Assembly (NCBI RefSeq): GCF_029869545.1
Contig: NZ_JARWQD010000313.1
Location: forward strand, 1-64,000
Source: Nocardia wallacei
Lineage (GTDB): Bacteria; Actinomycetota; Actinomycetes; Mycobacteriales; Mycobacteriaceae
DNA: 64,000 nt
Reading direction: 5' to 3'
The notes under the pieces are model-generated. The model saw only the letters and a list, made by a program, of their open reading frames with translations, ran no database searches and was not told where the DNA came from. The translations under genes and the position numbers were made by a program. This document shows, piece by piece, positions 16,349 to 24,699 of the stretch (positions are counted from its first letter, which is position 1; each line of letters begins with the position of its first letter).

Positions 16349-16909
16349 ATGTCCACCCTGGATCGTCCGACGCTGTTCTTCGCCGATGAGCAGTCGTTTC
16401 GCGAATGGCTGGAGGCCAACCACGCCGCCGTCGACGGCATCTGGCTGAAGTTCGCGAAGCGGGGCTCGGGGGTGGCGTCCCTCGATCACGCGGGCGCGTT
16501 GCGGCAGGCGCTGTGTTTCGGCTGGATCGATGGGCAGGCCCGCTCCCTCGACGACGATTACTGGATGGTCGGCTTCACCCCGCGCCGTCGTCGCAGTCCG
16601 TGGTCGCAGCGCAATATCGGCCTGGTCGAGGAGCTGATCGAGCAGGGGCTCATGCATCCGGCCGGGCATGCGGAGATCGAGCGGGCCAAGCTCGACGGGC
16701 GCTGGGCCAATGCCTACGGGCGCAGGCTCCCACAGGATTTCGTCGATGCGCTGGCGGCCGATCCGAAGGCCGCCGCCTTCTTCGAAACCCTCGACGCCCA
16801 GTCCCGGGCCGCGATCGGCTATCACCTCGGCAACGCGGTGCGGCCGGAGACGCGGGCGCGGCGGTTGGAGCAGATCATCGGCAAGCTGGCTGCGGGGCAA
16901 AGGTTCTGA
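16349..16909 (+). CDS. YdeI/OmpD-associated family protein
   Basis: The 186-residue protein shows the family pattern FREWLEANHAAVDGIWLKFAKRGSG, ALCFGWIDGQ and TPRRRRSPWSQRN, and a C-terminal YdhG/YdeI-like helical part. The function is poorly defined. Its TGA overlaps the ATG of the next gene, so the two are probably cotranscribed. Confidence 0.85.
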   Translation: MSTLDRPTLFFADEQSFREWLEANHAAVDGIWLKFAKRGSGVASLDHAGALRQALCFGWIDGQARSLDDDYWMVGFTPRRRRSPWSQRNIGLVEELIEQGLMHPAGHAEIERAKLDGRWANAYGRRLPQDFVDALAADPKAAAFFETLDAQSRAAIGYHLGNAVRPETRARRLEQIIGKLAAGQRF

Positions 16910-17823
16910 TGACCGGATTCGAGGGACTGTCGTGTTCCGCCGCCGCGGCCGTCGATATTCCGTTGCCGGGCAGCGCTACTCACGTCACCGGGTGGCTGTG
17001 TGTCGAGCATCCCGGGGCGTGGGGCCGCGACGTGATCGGCGACGAGGTCCTGGGGCCCGAGATCACCGCCGAACTGGCGGCGCGCACCAAGGCCGCCCGG
17101 GTGCGCCCGACCCTGATCCGGCGCCCGGGACGCAATGAATCCACCGGTGCGCGAACGGTTCTCATCGCCAGCTCCCGGCCGCGGGGTTCCTGGTGCGAAC
17201 GGCTCGAGATCACCGATCTGAAGCAGCTGCTGGATCTGGACCTGCACCTGCTGAACGGCCCGGCGCCGGGAATCGGTGTGCCCGTGGACGATCCGGTACT
17301 GGTGTGCGCCCACGGCAAGCGCGATCTGTGCTGCGCGCGGCTCGGCCGCCCGATCGCGGCCCGGCTCGCCGCACAGTATCCGGACCGGGTCTGGGAGTGC
17401 TCGCACACCGGCGGCCACCGGTTCGCGCCCGCGGTGGTCCTGCTGCCCACCGGGCTGACCTACGGACGGGTGGACGGCGACGGTGCCGTCGAGGCCGTGG
17501 CCGCCGCCGACCGCAACGCGATATCGCTCGAGGGGTTCCGGGGGCGCAGTTGCTATTCCCCGGTCGAGCAGGTCGCGGAAATCGCGGTGCGCGAACGGGT
17601 TCCGGCCGCCGCCGACGATCTCACCGTGGTCTCCGCCGAGGCGGGCGATGCGCCGGGCGACCCGGCCACCGTCGCCGGTGCCGCACTCGTCACCCACCGC
17701 GACGGCCGCCGCTGGCAGGTGACGGCCCACACCGTCGCCCACGCTCCCCGCCAGGCCAGCTGTGGCGCCGCCCCCAAACCGGCCACCGCGGTCATCGCGG
17801 ACCCACCCCGCGCACTGTTCTGA
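16909..17823 (+). CDS. sucrase/ferredoxin-like protein (thioredoxin-like [2Fe-2S] domain)
   Basis: The 304-residue protein has a C-terminal thioredoxin-like ferredoxin region with clustered Cys/His: CAHGKRDLCCARLG and ECSHTGGHRFAP. This is the pattern of the sucrase/ferredoxin-like family, which probably binds an iron-sulfur cluster. An early Cys (LSCSAAAA) is also typical. The physiological role is unknown. It overlaps the YdeI gene by one base. Confidence 0.85.
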   Translation: MTGFEGLSCSAAAAVDIPLPGSATHVTGWLCVEHPGAWGRDVIGDEVLGPEITAELAARTKAARVRPTLIRRPGRNESTGARTVLIASSRPRGSWCERLEITDLKQLLDLDLHLLNGPAPGIGVPVDDPVLVCAHGKRDLCCARLGRPIAARLAAQYPDRVWECSHTGGHRFAPAVVLLPTGLTYGRVDGDGAVEAVAAADRNAISLEGFRGRSCYSPVEQVAEIAVRERVPAAADDLTVVSAEAGDAPGDPATVAGAALVTHRDGRRWQVTAHTVAHAPRQASCGAAPKPATAVIADPPRALF

Positions 17824-17852
17824 CCGGCGGCCAGGGGACGACTCCGTCGATA

Positions 17853-18584
17853 TCAGCTGCGCTGCCCGGCTCGGCGCCGCTCCGCGCGGTGGGCGAGGGC
17901 GTCGATGATGCGCTCCCAGGCCGGTGACGCCTCGGAGATCCGGGACGAGATCAGCCGCAGGCTCTCCGGGGTGTCGTCTCGTTCGTGTGCGATCTCCCAG
18001 GCATCCAGATCCTCGATGAGCCGGTCCAGGCGGGGATCGCTCGGATCCCAGTCCACCGCTCGGTCGCAGGCGAGATACAGGCGCACCGTCTCGGGGTCGT
18101 CGAGGCCCGCGGACTTGTCCCGGATGCGCTGCGGCACGGCCCGCGGGTCCAGCGCCTGCAGCAGGATCCACGAGTCGCGCTCGAGTCGGACCCGGCGTTC
18201 GCTGACGCCGAGGCCGCGCATCCGGTTCAGGAGGGCGACGACCTCGGGCGGCAGCACGAGGCTCTCACCGCTGGCCAGGTCGGCGATGCGGCCGCGGTAT
18301 TCGGTGAGCCGGTCGATCTTGCGCTGCAGTTCGGCGTCGATGTCGGCGATGGCCGCGTCGAATTCGGCCGGTTGGGCGTGCAGCAGCGCGTCGATGCGGG
18401 CCAGCGGGACACCGGCGTCGGCGAGGGTCCTGATCCGGATCAGATCCACCGCGGCCTGCGCGCCGTAGCGGCGATAGCCGGAGGCGTCGCGCTCGGGCTC
18501 CGGTAACAGGCCGACCTGGTGATAGTGGCGAACGGTGCGCACGGTCACGCCCGCAGCAGCCGCGAGCTGGCCGATCGTCAGCAC
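17853..18584 (-). CDS. MerR-family transcriptional regulator
   Basis: The 243-residue protein starts with a MerR HTH (LTIGQLAAAAGVTVRTVRHYHQVGLL, SGYRRYG, LADAGVPLARI), followed by a coiled coil and a long C-terminal domain, perhaps a ligand domain. GTG 18584 follows GAGGAGG closely; TTG 18611 lies in frame within the repeat unit and is less likely. It lies downstream of an alpha/beta hydrolase gene whose promoter carries a MerR-type palindrome. Confidence 0.85.
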   Translation of the reverse strand: MLTIGQLAAAAGVTVRTVRHYHQVGLLPEPERDASGYRRYGAQAAVDLIRIRTLADAGVPLARIDALLHAQPAEFDAAIADIDAELQRKIDRLTEYRGRIADLASGESLVLPPEVVALLNRMRGLGVSERRVRLERDSWILLQALDPRAVPQRIRDKSAGLDDPETVRLYLACDRAVDWDPSDPRLDRLIEDLDAWEIAHERDDTPESLRLISSRISEASPAWERIIDALAHRAERRRAGQRS

Positions 18585-18591
18585 CGTCCTC

Positions 18592-18724
18592 CTCGGGTCT
18601 TCGGGAAACAAGATTGTGCCGAGTGTAGGGGGCTCGTACTCGGGTCTTCGGGAAGCACGATTGTGCCGAGTGTAGGAGGCGGGCTCATACTCGGGTCTTC
18701 GGGAAGCAGATTGTTTCTCGAGCC
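18592..18724. repeat. three tandem leader repeats before the merR gene
   Basis: The motif CTCGGGTCTTCGGGAA recurs at 18592, 18639 and 18690 (periods 47 and 51). The first two copies also share GATTGTGCCGAGTGTAGG. The block fills the gap between the hydrolase stop and merR. Read on the minus strand, each unit carries CTACACTCGGCACAAT, so the repeat may have multiplied the merR promoter or ribosome-site region. Confidence 0.8.
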
Positions 18725-18734
18725 TAGGGCGGAT

Positions 18735-19628
18735 TCAGATCCGGTCGACGACATCTCGGATCGCCTGGACCACGGCGTCGGGGCGATCGAAGCAGAGCCG
18801 GTGGTGGAGGGTGTCGGTGAGGATGCGCTGTTCCCCGCGTGAAACCCCGCCGACCAGGGCCGCATCCATTCTCGTCTTGGCGTCGAGCATCTCCCGCGAG
18901 GTCAGCTCCGGCTGGGCGGGGTCGCGGCCCGCCACGGTGAGCGCGACCACCGGGACGTCGGGAATGCCCGGCCCCGCGCGCAGTTCGGTGGCGAGGGCGG
19001 TCAGGGCGGAGCGCTCGGCGATGCCGATTCGCATCCATTCATCGCTCATCTTGGCCTCGAGCAGAGGTTGCCGGATGTGCTCCGGGTAGTCCGCGAGCAG
19101 CTCGGCGTGTATCTCGTGCAGGGCCGGGCGCATCTGCCGGAGCTGCTCCGGATCGGGCGCCATCCGCTCGACCGCGGCGAAACTCGCTGCGGGCGGCACG
19201 AACTCGTCCCAGTCGCGGTGCAGGGTGTCCAGCCAGACCATGCCCGCCACGTCCCGTGGATACAGCTGCGCGAACCGATGCGCGTAGAGCCCGCCGAGCG
19301 AATGCGCCGCGAGAACATAAGGGGCGGCGATGTTCTGGGCCCGCAACAGCTCGCGCAGCTCCGTGGCGACCGCCGCGGCGGTGCGCGGCAGCGCCAGCGG
19401 GTCGCTGTAACCCGTGCCGCCGCGGTCGTACGCCACGGCGGTGGTGAACTGCGAAACCTGTTGCTGGACACCGAAATAGTCCAGCCCTACCGCACTCGCA
19501 CCCGGCAGGAACACGACGGCCGGTCCGCCGCTACCCGAGCGATGCACGAAAACTCGGCTGCCGTCGATCTCCTGAAACCCTCCGATCGGCGGCGTGAGCC
19601 GCTGCGGGGACGTGATGTCGTTCGTCAT
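18735..19628 (-). CDS. alpha/beta hydrolase
   Basis: The 297-residue protein has the hydrolase core: VVFLPGASAVGLDYF, AYDRGGTGYS, nucleophile AHSLGGLYAH and a C-terminal HHRL region with the likely catalytic His. ATG 19628 is preceded by GGAGG at eight bases; an in-frame ATG at 19643 lies in the operator and is rejected. It is probably activated or repressed by the downstream MerR protein. Confidence 0.82.
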   Translation of the reverse strand: MTNDITSPQRLTPPIGGFQEIDGSRVFVHRSGSGGPAVVFLPGASAVGLDYFGVQQQVSQFTTAVAYDRGGTGYSDPLALPRTAAAVATELRELLRAQNIAAPYVLAAHSLGGLYAHRFAQLYPRDVAGMVWLDTLHRDWDEFVPPAASFAAVERMAPDPEQLRQMRPALHEIHAELLADYPEHIRQPLLEAKMSDEWMRIGIAERSALTALATELRAGPGIPDVPVVALTVAGRDPAQPELTSREMLDAKTRMDAALVGGVSRGEQRILTDTLHHRLCFDRPDAVVQAIRDVVDRI

Positions 19629-19642
19629 GCGACAAGCCTCCA

Positions 19643-19663
19643 ACCCTGACGTTGCGTCAGGGT
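19643..19663. promoter_or_regulatory. MerR-type operator
   Basis: ACCCTGACG-TTG-CGTCAGGGT is a perfect 9-bp palindrome just upstream of the hydrolase ribosome site. On the minus strand it follows a TTGACC -35-like hexamer, the layout used by many MerR activators. The adjacent merR gene is the natural candidate. Confidence 0.75.
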
Positions 19664-19729
19664 CAACCCCCTGCGTGGCAGCACTCGAACTCGGCCCCGG
19701 ACATCACCTCGATGCCGGTGCGACCCCGC

Positions 19730-20731
19730 TCACCAGTAGGTGCCGGGGACCAGGCGTGCGGCCCGGCGCAGGGCGGTGCGGGTCACTCGGCCCGCGGCCG
19801 AGGTAGTGCGACGGGGTTCGCGTTGGGGGACAAGGGCTTCGGTATCCGAGGCGTCGTCCTGGGGGATCTCGCCCTTGGCGGCGGCGGAATCCGGCAGCGC
19901 GCGGTAGTAGCGGTGCAGGATGCGGTCCTTCAGGCGCGGGGTGAACAGGGTGCCGTATTCGGCCAGCGTGCCGAGCGGCACGTCGATGCGCTTGGGGCGT
20001 TCGGTGAGGGCCCGCACGACGGTGGCCGCGGCCCACTCGGGCGACTCCGACGGGCCCTGGTTGCCGCTCGGCGCGATCATCGGGGTGCGCACCAGCGGCA
20101 TGTGGATGGTGGTGAAAGTGACGTTGTCGGCGAGCATTTCGGCCGCGGTCACCTCGGCGAACTTGTCGAGCGCGGCCTTGGAGGCCAGGTAGGCGGCGAA
20201 GCGCGGAGTAGCGACCTGCACGCCCGCGCTCGAGATGTTGACGATGTGGCCGAACTTGCGCTCGCGCATCTGCGGCAGCAGCGCCAGCGTCATCCGCACC
20301 GCGCCGAAGTAGTTCACCGCCATGGTGCGCTCGAAATCGTGCAGCCGGTCGGTGGAGCGGTGCACGGCGCGGCGGATGGACCGCCCGGCGTTGTTGACCA
20401 GCATGTCGACGTGGCCGTGCTCGTCGAGGATCGTCTTGACGGTGTGCTCGACGGATTCGGAGTCGGTGACATCGCACTGGTAGCCGTAGGCCTGGCCGCC
20501 CGCGGCCCTGATCTCGTCGACCACGGCGGACAGTTCGTCGCCGCGGCGGGCCAGTAGGAACAGCACCGCCCCCTTCTCGGCGGCGGCCACGGCGGCAGCC
20601 CGGCCGATGCCGGAGGACGCGCCGGTGATCAGGACATGTTTACCGGCCAGGTCCCGGCGGGCGCGCCGACGGGCCAGATAGCCCGGTTCGACGGCGTCCA
20701 CGGGACCGCCGCCTGCGTGGTTGTCGGTCAT
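19730..20731 (-). CDS. short-chain dehydrogenase/reductase
   Basis: The 333-residue SDR has the NAD(P) motif TGASSGIG (residues about 36-43), NNAG, and catalytic Ser (ISSAGV) with YxxxK (AAYLASKAAL). The C-terminal 80 residues form an extension rich in Arg and Ala. The family includes fatty acyl and sterol reductases; the substrate is not determined. A palindrome lies 30 bp upstream of the start. Confidence 0.88.
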   Translation of the reverse strand: MTDNHAGGGPVDAVEPGYLARRRARRDLAGKHVLITGASSGIGRAAAVAAAEKGAVLFLLARRGDELSAVVDEIRAAGGQAYGYQCDVTDSESVEHTVKTILDEHGHVDMLVNNAGRSIRRAVHRSTDRLHDFERTMAVNYFGAVRMTLALLPQMRERKFGHIVNISSAGVQVATPRFAAYLASKAALDKFAEVTAAEMLADNVTFTTIHMPLVRTPMIAPSGNQGPSESPEWAAATVVRALTERPKRIDVPLGTLAEYGTLFTPRLKDRILHRYYRALPDSAAAKGEIPQDDASDTEALVPQREPRRTTSAAGRVTRTALRRAARLVPGTYW

Positions 20732-20761
20732 CGCTGCTCCCTTGCACGTCGATTCGACTCG

Positions 20762-20781
20762 AACTTACTCCATAGTAAGTT
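20762..20781. promoter_or_regulatory. palindrome upstream of the SDR gene (TetR-like operator)
   Basis: AACTTACT-CCAT-AGTAAGTT is a perfect 8-bp inverted repeat located 31 bp before the SDR start. No TetR gene is next to it, so the regulator must be elsewhere. It lies 26 bp from the dnaE2 SOS box. Confidence 0.6.
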
Positions 20782-20806
20782 ACGCCGCCAGTGGCCATGC
20801 TCGGTG

Positions 20807-20822
20807 TCGAATGTATGTTCGA
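20807..20822. promoter_or_regulatory. LexA SOS box upstream of dnaE2
   Basis: TCGAATGTATGTTCGA fits TCGAAC-N4-GTTCGA at 11 of 12 arm positions. It lies 35 bp before ATG 20858, so LexA would block transcription directly. Confidence 0.88.
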
Positions 20823-20857
20823 GTAAACTGAGACTGATCGGTTTGCCGGAGGTGTGT

Positions 20858-23800
20858 ATGGGCTGGGGTAACGGCCCGCCGACGTGGGCGGAGATGGAGC
20901 GGGTGCTGTCCGGGCGGCCCGGCCGCGCCGACGATCCGCCCGGGGACGGCGGCGACAGCCCGGCCTGGTCGCACAAGCGCGGCAAGTATCGGGCGGGGCC
21001 GCGTCCGCGGTCCGATGCGCCGGTGGTGCCGTACGCGGAGCTGCACGCGCACTCCGCCTACAGCTTCCTCGACGGCGCCGCCCAGCCGGAGGATCTGGTG
21101 GAGGAGGCGGTGCGGCTGGGGTTGGAGGCGCTCGCGCTCACCGACCACGACGGGTTGTACGGGGTGGTGCGGTTCGCCGAGGCGGCGCGGGAGTGGGGAA
21201 TGCCGACGGTATTCGGCGCCGAGCTGTCCCTGGGCGAGCCGGATTCTCCGGCAGGGGGCCTGCTTTCGTCATCCCGGTCTGCTTCCGGTCGGGGCGAGGA
21301 TGCCGTGCCCGTCGATTCCGAACCGCGTGCGGGGGCCCCGGATCCCGCGGGGCCGCACCTATTGGTGCTGGCGCGTGGGCAGGAAGGTTATCGCCGTCTG
21401 TCGCGGGAGATTTCGGCCGCCCACATGGCGGCGGGGGAGAAGGGAATTCTGCGCTACGACCTGGACCGGCTCACCGAGGCCGCGGGCGGGCACTGGCAGA
21501 TTCTCACCGGATGTCGCAAAGGCCCTGTGCGCCAAGCCCTGCGGCACGGTGACGCGGCGGCAACGGCGGCGCTGCGCGAACTGGTGGAGCGCTTCGGCTC
21601 GGATCGGGTGACCGTGGAACTCACCCACCACGGCATTCCCGAGGACGACGAACGCAACGCTCGGCTGGTCGCCCTCGCCGACCGGGCGGGGTTGCCCGTG
21701 ATCGCCACCACCGCAGCGCATTTCGCCGCTCCGGCGCAGCGCCGTCGCGCGATGGTACTGGCGGCGATCCGGGCACGGCAGAGCCTGGACGAGATGGCCG
21801 GTTGGCTGGCTCCCGCCGGAGGCGCGCACCTGCGGTCGGGCGCCGAGATGGCACGGCTGTTCGCGGCCTGCCCGCGGGCGGTGCCCAATGCCGTTGCGCT
21901 GGCCCGGGAATGCGCCTTCGACCTGAAGCTCATCGCACCCCAGCTGCCCCCGTTCGACGTCCCGCCCGGACACGACGAGGACTCGTGGCTGCGCAAACTG
22001 GCCCTCGAAGGCGCCGCCCGGCGATACGGCCCCCGGGAGGGAAACGCCAAGGCGTACAGCCAGATCGAATACGAACTGGGGATCATCGAGCGCATGCGTT
22101 TCCACGGCTACTTCCTGGTGGTGCACGACATCGTCGCCTTCTGCAGAGACAACGGCATCCTGTGCCAGGGCCGGGGCTCGGCGGCCAACTCCGCGGTCTG
22201 CTACGCGATCGGCATCACCAACGTCGACCCGGTGGCCAACAACCTGCTGTTCGAGCGCTTTCTGTCGCCGGAGCGCGACGGCCCGCCCGATATCGACATC
22301 GATATCGAATCCGATCGCCGCGAGGAGGCCATCCAGCACGTCTACACCAAGTACGGCCGCGAGTACGCCGCCCAGGTGGCCAACGTCATCACCTATCGCG
22401 GCAAGTCGGCGGTGCGCGATGCCGCTCGGGCGCTGGGCTTTTCGCCGGGGCAGCAGGACGCGTGGAGCAAACAGGTCAACCGCTGGACCGGTGTGGCGGA
22501 GGAGACGCACACCGATATCCCCGGCGAGGTGCTGGCCCTGGCGGGCGAGATCGAGGGCCTGCCGCGGCATCTGGGCATCCACTCCGGTGGCATGGTGATC
22601 TGTGACCGCCCCGTCGCCGACGTGTGCCCGGTGGAGTGGGCGCGCATGCCCGGCCGCAGCGTATTGCAGTGGGACAAGGACGATTGCGCCGCGGCGGGGC
22701 TGGTGAAGTTCGATCTGCTCGGCCTGGGCATGCTGTCGGCGCTGCACTACATGATCGATCTGGTGCACGAGCACACCGGCGAACTCATCGAACTGCACAA
22801 GCTGGACCTGCAGGAGCGCGCGGTCTACGACATGCTGTGTCGCGCCGACTCGGTGGGGGTGTTCCAGGTGGAGTCGCGGGCCCAGATGGCCACCCTGCCG
22901 CGGCTGCGGCCGCGCGAATTCTACGACCTGGTCGTGGAGGTGGCGCTGATCCGACCCGGCCCCATCCAGGGCGGGTCGGTGCACCCCTATATCCGGCGCC
23001 GCAACGGCAGCGAGGAGGTCGTCTACGACCATGAGGCCCTGCGTAATTCGCTGTCACGCACGCTGGGTGTGCCGCTGTTTCAGGAGCAGCTGATGCAGAT
23101 GGCGGTCGATGTGGCCGGGTTCAGCGCGGTGGAGGCGGATCAGCTGCGCCGGGCGATGGGATCCAAGCGCTCCACGGAGCGGATGGAGCGGCTGCGTGAG
23201 CGCTTCTACGAGGGCATGCGCGAATTACACGGTATCACAGGGGAATTGGCCGATCGCGTCTACGAGAAGGTGTACGCGTTCGCGAATTTCGGCTTCCCGG
23301 AAAGTCATTCGCAGAGCTTCGCCTCGTTGGTGTTCTATTCGGCCTGGTTCAAGCTGCATCATCCGGCGGCGTTCTGCGCGGGCCTGTTGAACGCGCAGCC
23401 GATGGGGTTCTATTCGCCGCAGTCGCTGGTCGCCGACGCCCGTCGGCACGCAGTGGTGGTGCACGGACCGGACATCAACCACAGCCGTGCCGGAGCCACG
23501 CTGGAGCGGCGCGGTACGCAGGTGCGGCTCGGGCTGGCCGCGATCCGGCACATCGGCGACGATCTGGCCGAAAAGATCGTCGCCGCACGGGGATCCGCTC
23601 CCTACACCTCGTTCCTGGATCTGACCGGGCGCGTGGAACTCACTGTGCCGCAGGCGGAGTCGCTGGCCACGGCGGGTGCGCTGGACAGCCTCGGAATCAC
23701 TCGGCGACAGGCGCTGTGGGCGGCGGGTGCGGCGGCGGGGGAACGCGCCGACCGGCTGCCCGGCACGGGCGCCACCACCGCCGCCCCCGCGCTGCCCGGG

Positions 23801-24214
23801 ATGAGCGAGCTGGAGCTGGCGGCCTCCGACGTCTGGGCGAGCGGAGTATCGCCGGGCAGCTATCCGACCGAATTCCTGCGCTCGCACCTGGATTCGCTCG
23901 GTGCGCTCCCCGCGGCGCGGTTGTCTCAGGTGCCCGATGGTTCGAAAGTGCTTGTCGGGGGCGCGGTTACGCATCGGCAGCGGCCCGCGACGGCCGCGGG
24001 CGTCACCTTCGTCAATCTCGAGGACGAGACGGGCATGGTGAATGTGGTCTGCTCGGTGGGCCTGTGGCGCCGCTACCGCCGCATCGCGCAGGGCGCCTCC
24101 GCCCTGCTGATCCGCGGCCGGGTGCAGAACGCCGAGGGCGCGGTCAGCGTAGTCGCCGAACACCTCCAACGCCTGGACCTGCGAGTAGCCTCCAAGTCCC
24201 GCGATTTCCGCTGA
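20858..24214 (+). CDS. dnaE2: error-prone DNA polymerase DnaE2
   Basis: The 1118-residue protein is the C-family polymerase of the ImuA'-ImuB-DnaE2 mutasome. An N-terminal PHP domain (AELHAHSAYSFLDGA, LTDHDGLYG) is followed by the polymerase core with catalytic aspartates in PDIDIDIESDRR (Asp478, Asp480), then a helix-hairpin-helix and a C-terminal OB fold (VNLEDETGMVNVV). Length matches intact DnaE2 (about 1080-1120). ATG 20858 has GGAGG upstream. It is 7 kb from imuA'-imuB, and both carry SOS boxes. Confidence 0.95.
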   Translation: MGWGNGPPTWAEMERVLSGRPGRADDPPGDGGDSPAWSHKRGKYRAGPRPRSDAPVVPYAELHAHSAYSFLDGAAQPEDLVEEAVRLGLEALALTDHDGLYGVVRFAEAAREWGMPTVFGAELSLGEPDSPAGGLLSSSRSASGRGEDAVPVDSEPRAGAPDPAGPHLLVLARGQEGYRRLSREISAAHMAAGEKGILRYDLDRLTEAAGGHWQILTGCRKGPVRQALRHGDAAATAALRELVERFGSDRVTVELTHHGIPEDDERNARLVALADRAGLPVIATTAAHFAAPAQRRRAMVLAAIRARQSLDEMAGWLAPAGGAHLRSGAEMARLFAACPRAVPNAVALARECAFDLKLIAPQLPPFDVPPGHDEDSWLRKLALEGAARRYGPREGNAKAYSQIEYELGIIERMRFHGYFLVVHDIVAFCRDNGILCQGRGSAANSAVCYAIGITNVDPVANNLLFERFLSPERDGPPDIDIDIESDRREEAIQHVYTKYGREYAAQVANVITYRGKSAVRDAARALGFSPGQQDAWSKQVNRWTGVAEETHTDIPGEVLALAGEIEGLPRHLGIHSGGMVICDRPVADVCPVEWARMPGRSVLQWDKDDCAAAGLVKFDLLGLGMLSALHYMIDLVHEHTGELIELHKLDLQERAVYDMLCRADSVGVFQVESRAQMATLPRLRPREFYDLVVEVALIRPGPIQGGSVHPYIRRRNGSEEVVYDHEALRNSLSRTLGVPLFQEQLMQMAVDVAGFSAVEADQLRRAMGSKRSTERMERLRERFYEGMRELHGITGELADRVYEKVYAFANFGFPESHSQSFASLVFYSAWFKLHHPAAFCAGLLNAQPMGFYSPQSLVADARRHAVVVHGPDINHSRAGATLERRGTQVRLGLAAIRHIGDDLAEKIVAARGSAPYTSFLDLTGRVELTVPQAESLATAGALDSLGITRRQALWAAGAAAGERADRLPGTGATTAAPALPGMSELELAASDVWASGVSPGSYPTEFLRSHLDSLGALPAARLSQVPDGSKVLVGGAVTHRQRPATAAGVTFVNLEDETGMVNVVCSVGLWRRYRRIAQGASALLIRGRVQNAEGAVSVVAEHLQRLDLRVASKSRDFR

Positions 24215-24251
24215 GCCCGCTCCCGTCCATATTCCCGCACGCCTTGCGTGC

Positions 24252-24289
24252 TCCCGCACCCTGTTCATGCCCCTGCAAGGGGTGCGGGA
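24252..24289. terminator. terminator hairpin after dnaE2
   Basis: TCCCGCACCC (24252-24261) pairs with GGGTGCGGGA (24280-24289), 38 bp after the dnaE2 stop. It separates dnaE2 from the next operon. Confidence 0.65.
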
Positions 24290-24387
24290 ACGGGCAAGGG
24301 GTGCGAGGACTCGCGGGGCCGTGACAGGTGCGGATGGGCGTGGATACCGTGGCGGCGGACGGAGGAAGTGACGGCAAAGGGGGGTGC

Positions 24388-24699
24388 ATGTCCGGTTCGT
24401 GTGTTGTCGATACGGATGCGGTGCTGCGGTTCGGAATCGTTGCGCTGCAGGTATTTCGGGACATCTGCGCGGTCTTCGATACGGCGGCCGAGGCGGTCGC
24501 GACGATCGCGGACCTGATTCCGCAGAGCGAGACCGCTCCGCAGTGGTGCGAATCGGCCGGTGCCGCCATCGATATCGTGCGGCGCAGCGTCGAGTGCTTC
24601 CGGCGTCTCGCCGAGCATACCGAGCAGGCCGCCGAGGCATTCGCCGCGATCGATCGCTGCCACGCCGCCGGCCTCGAGCGTTCGGCGGCCCGCATATGA
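24388..24699 (+). CDS. small helical protein, EspC/WXG100-like (possible type VII secretion partner)
   Basis: The 103-residue, almost wholly helical protein begins with a VDTDAVLRFGIVAL segment and ends in a long amphipathic helix (RRLAEHTEQAAEAFAAID). Length and design resemble EspC/ESX-type proteins that pair as helical hairpins; the central break contains QWCESAG. Family assignment is tentative. Its TGA overlaps the ATG of the WXG-GH19 gene by four bases, so the two are probably made in step and may form a heterodimer for secretion. Confidence 0.6.
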   Translation: MSGSCVVDTDAVLRFGIVALQVFRDICAVFDTAAEAVATIADLIPQSETAPQWCESAGAAIDIVRRSVECFRRLAEHTEQAAEAFAAIDRCHAAGLERSAARI

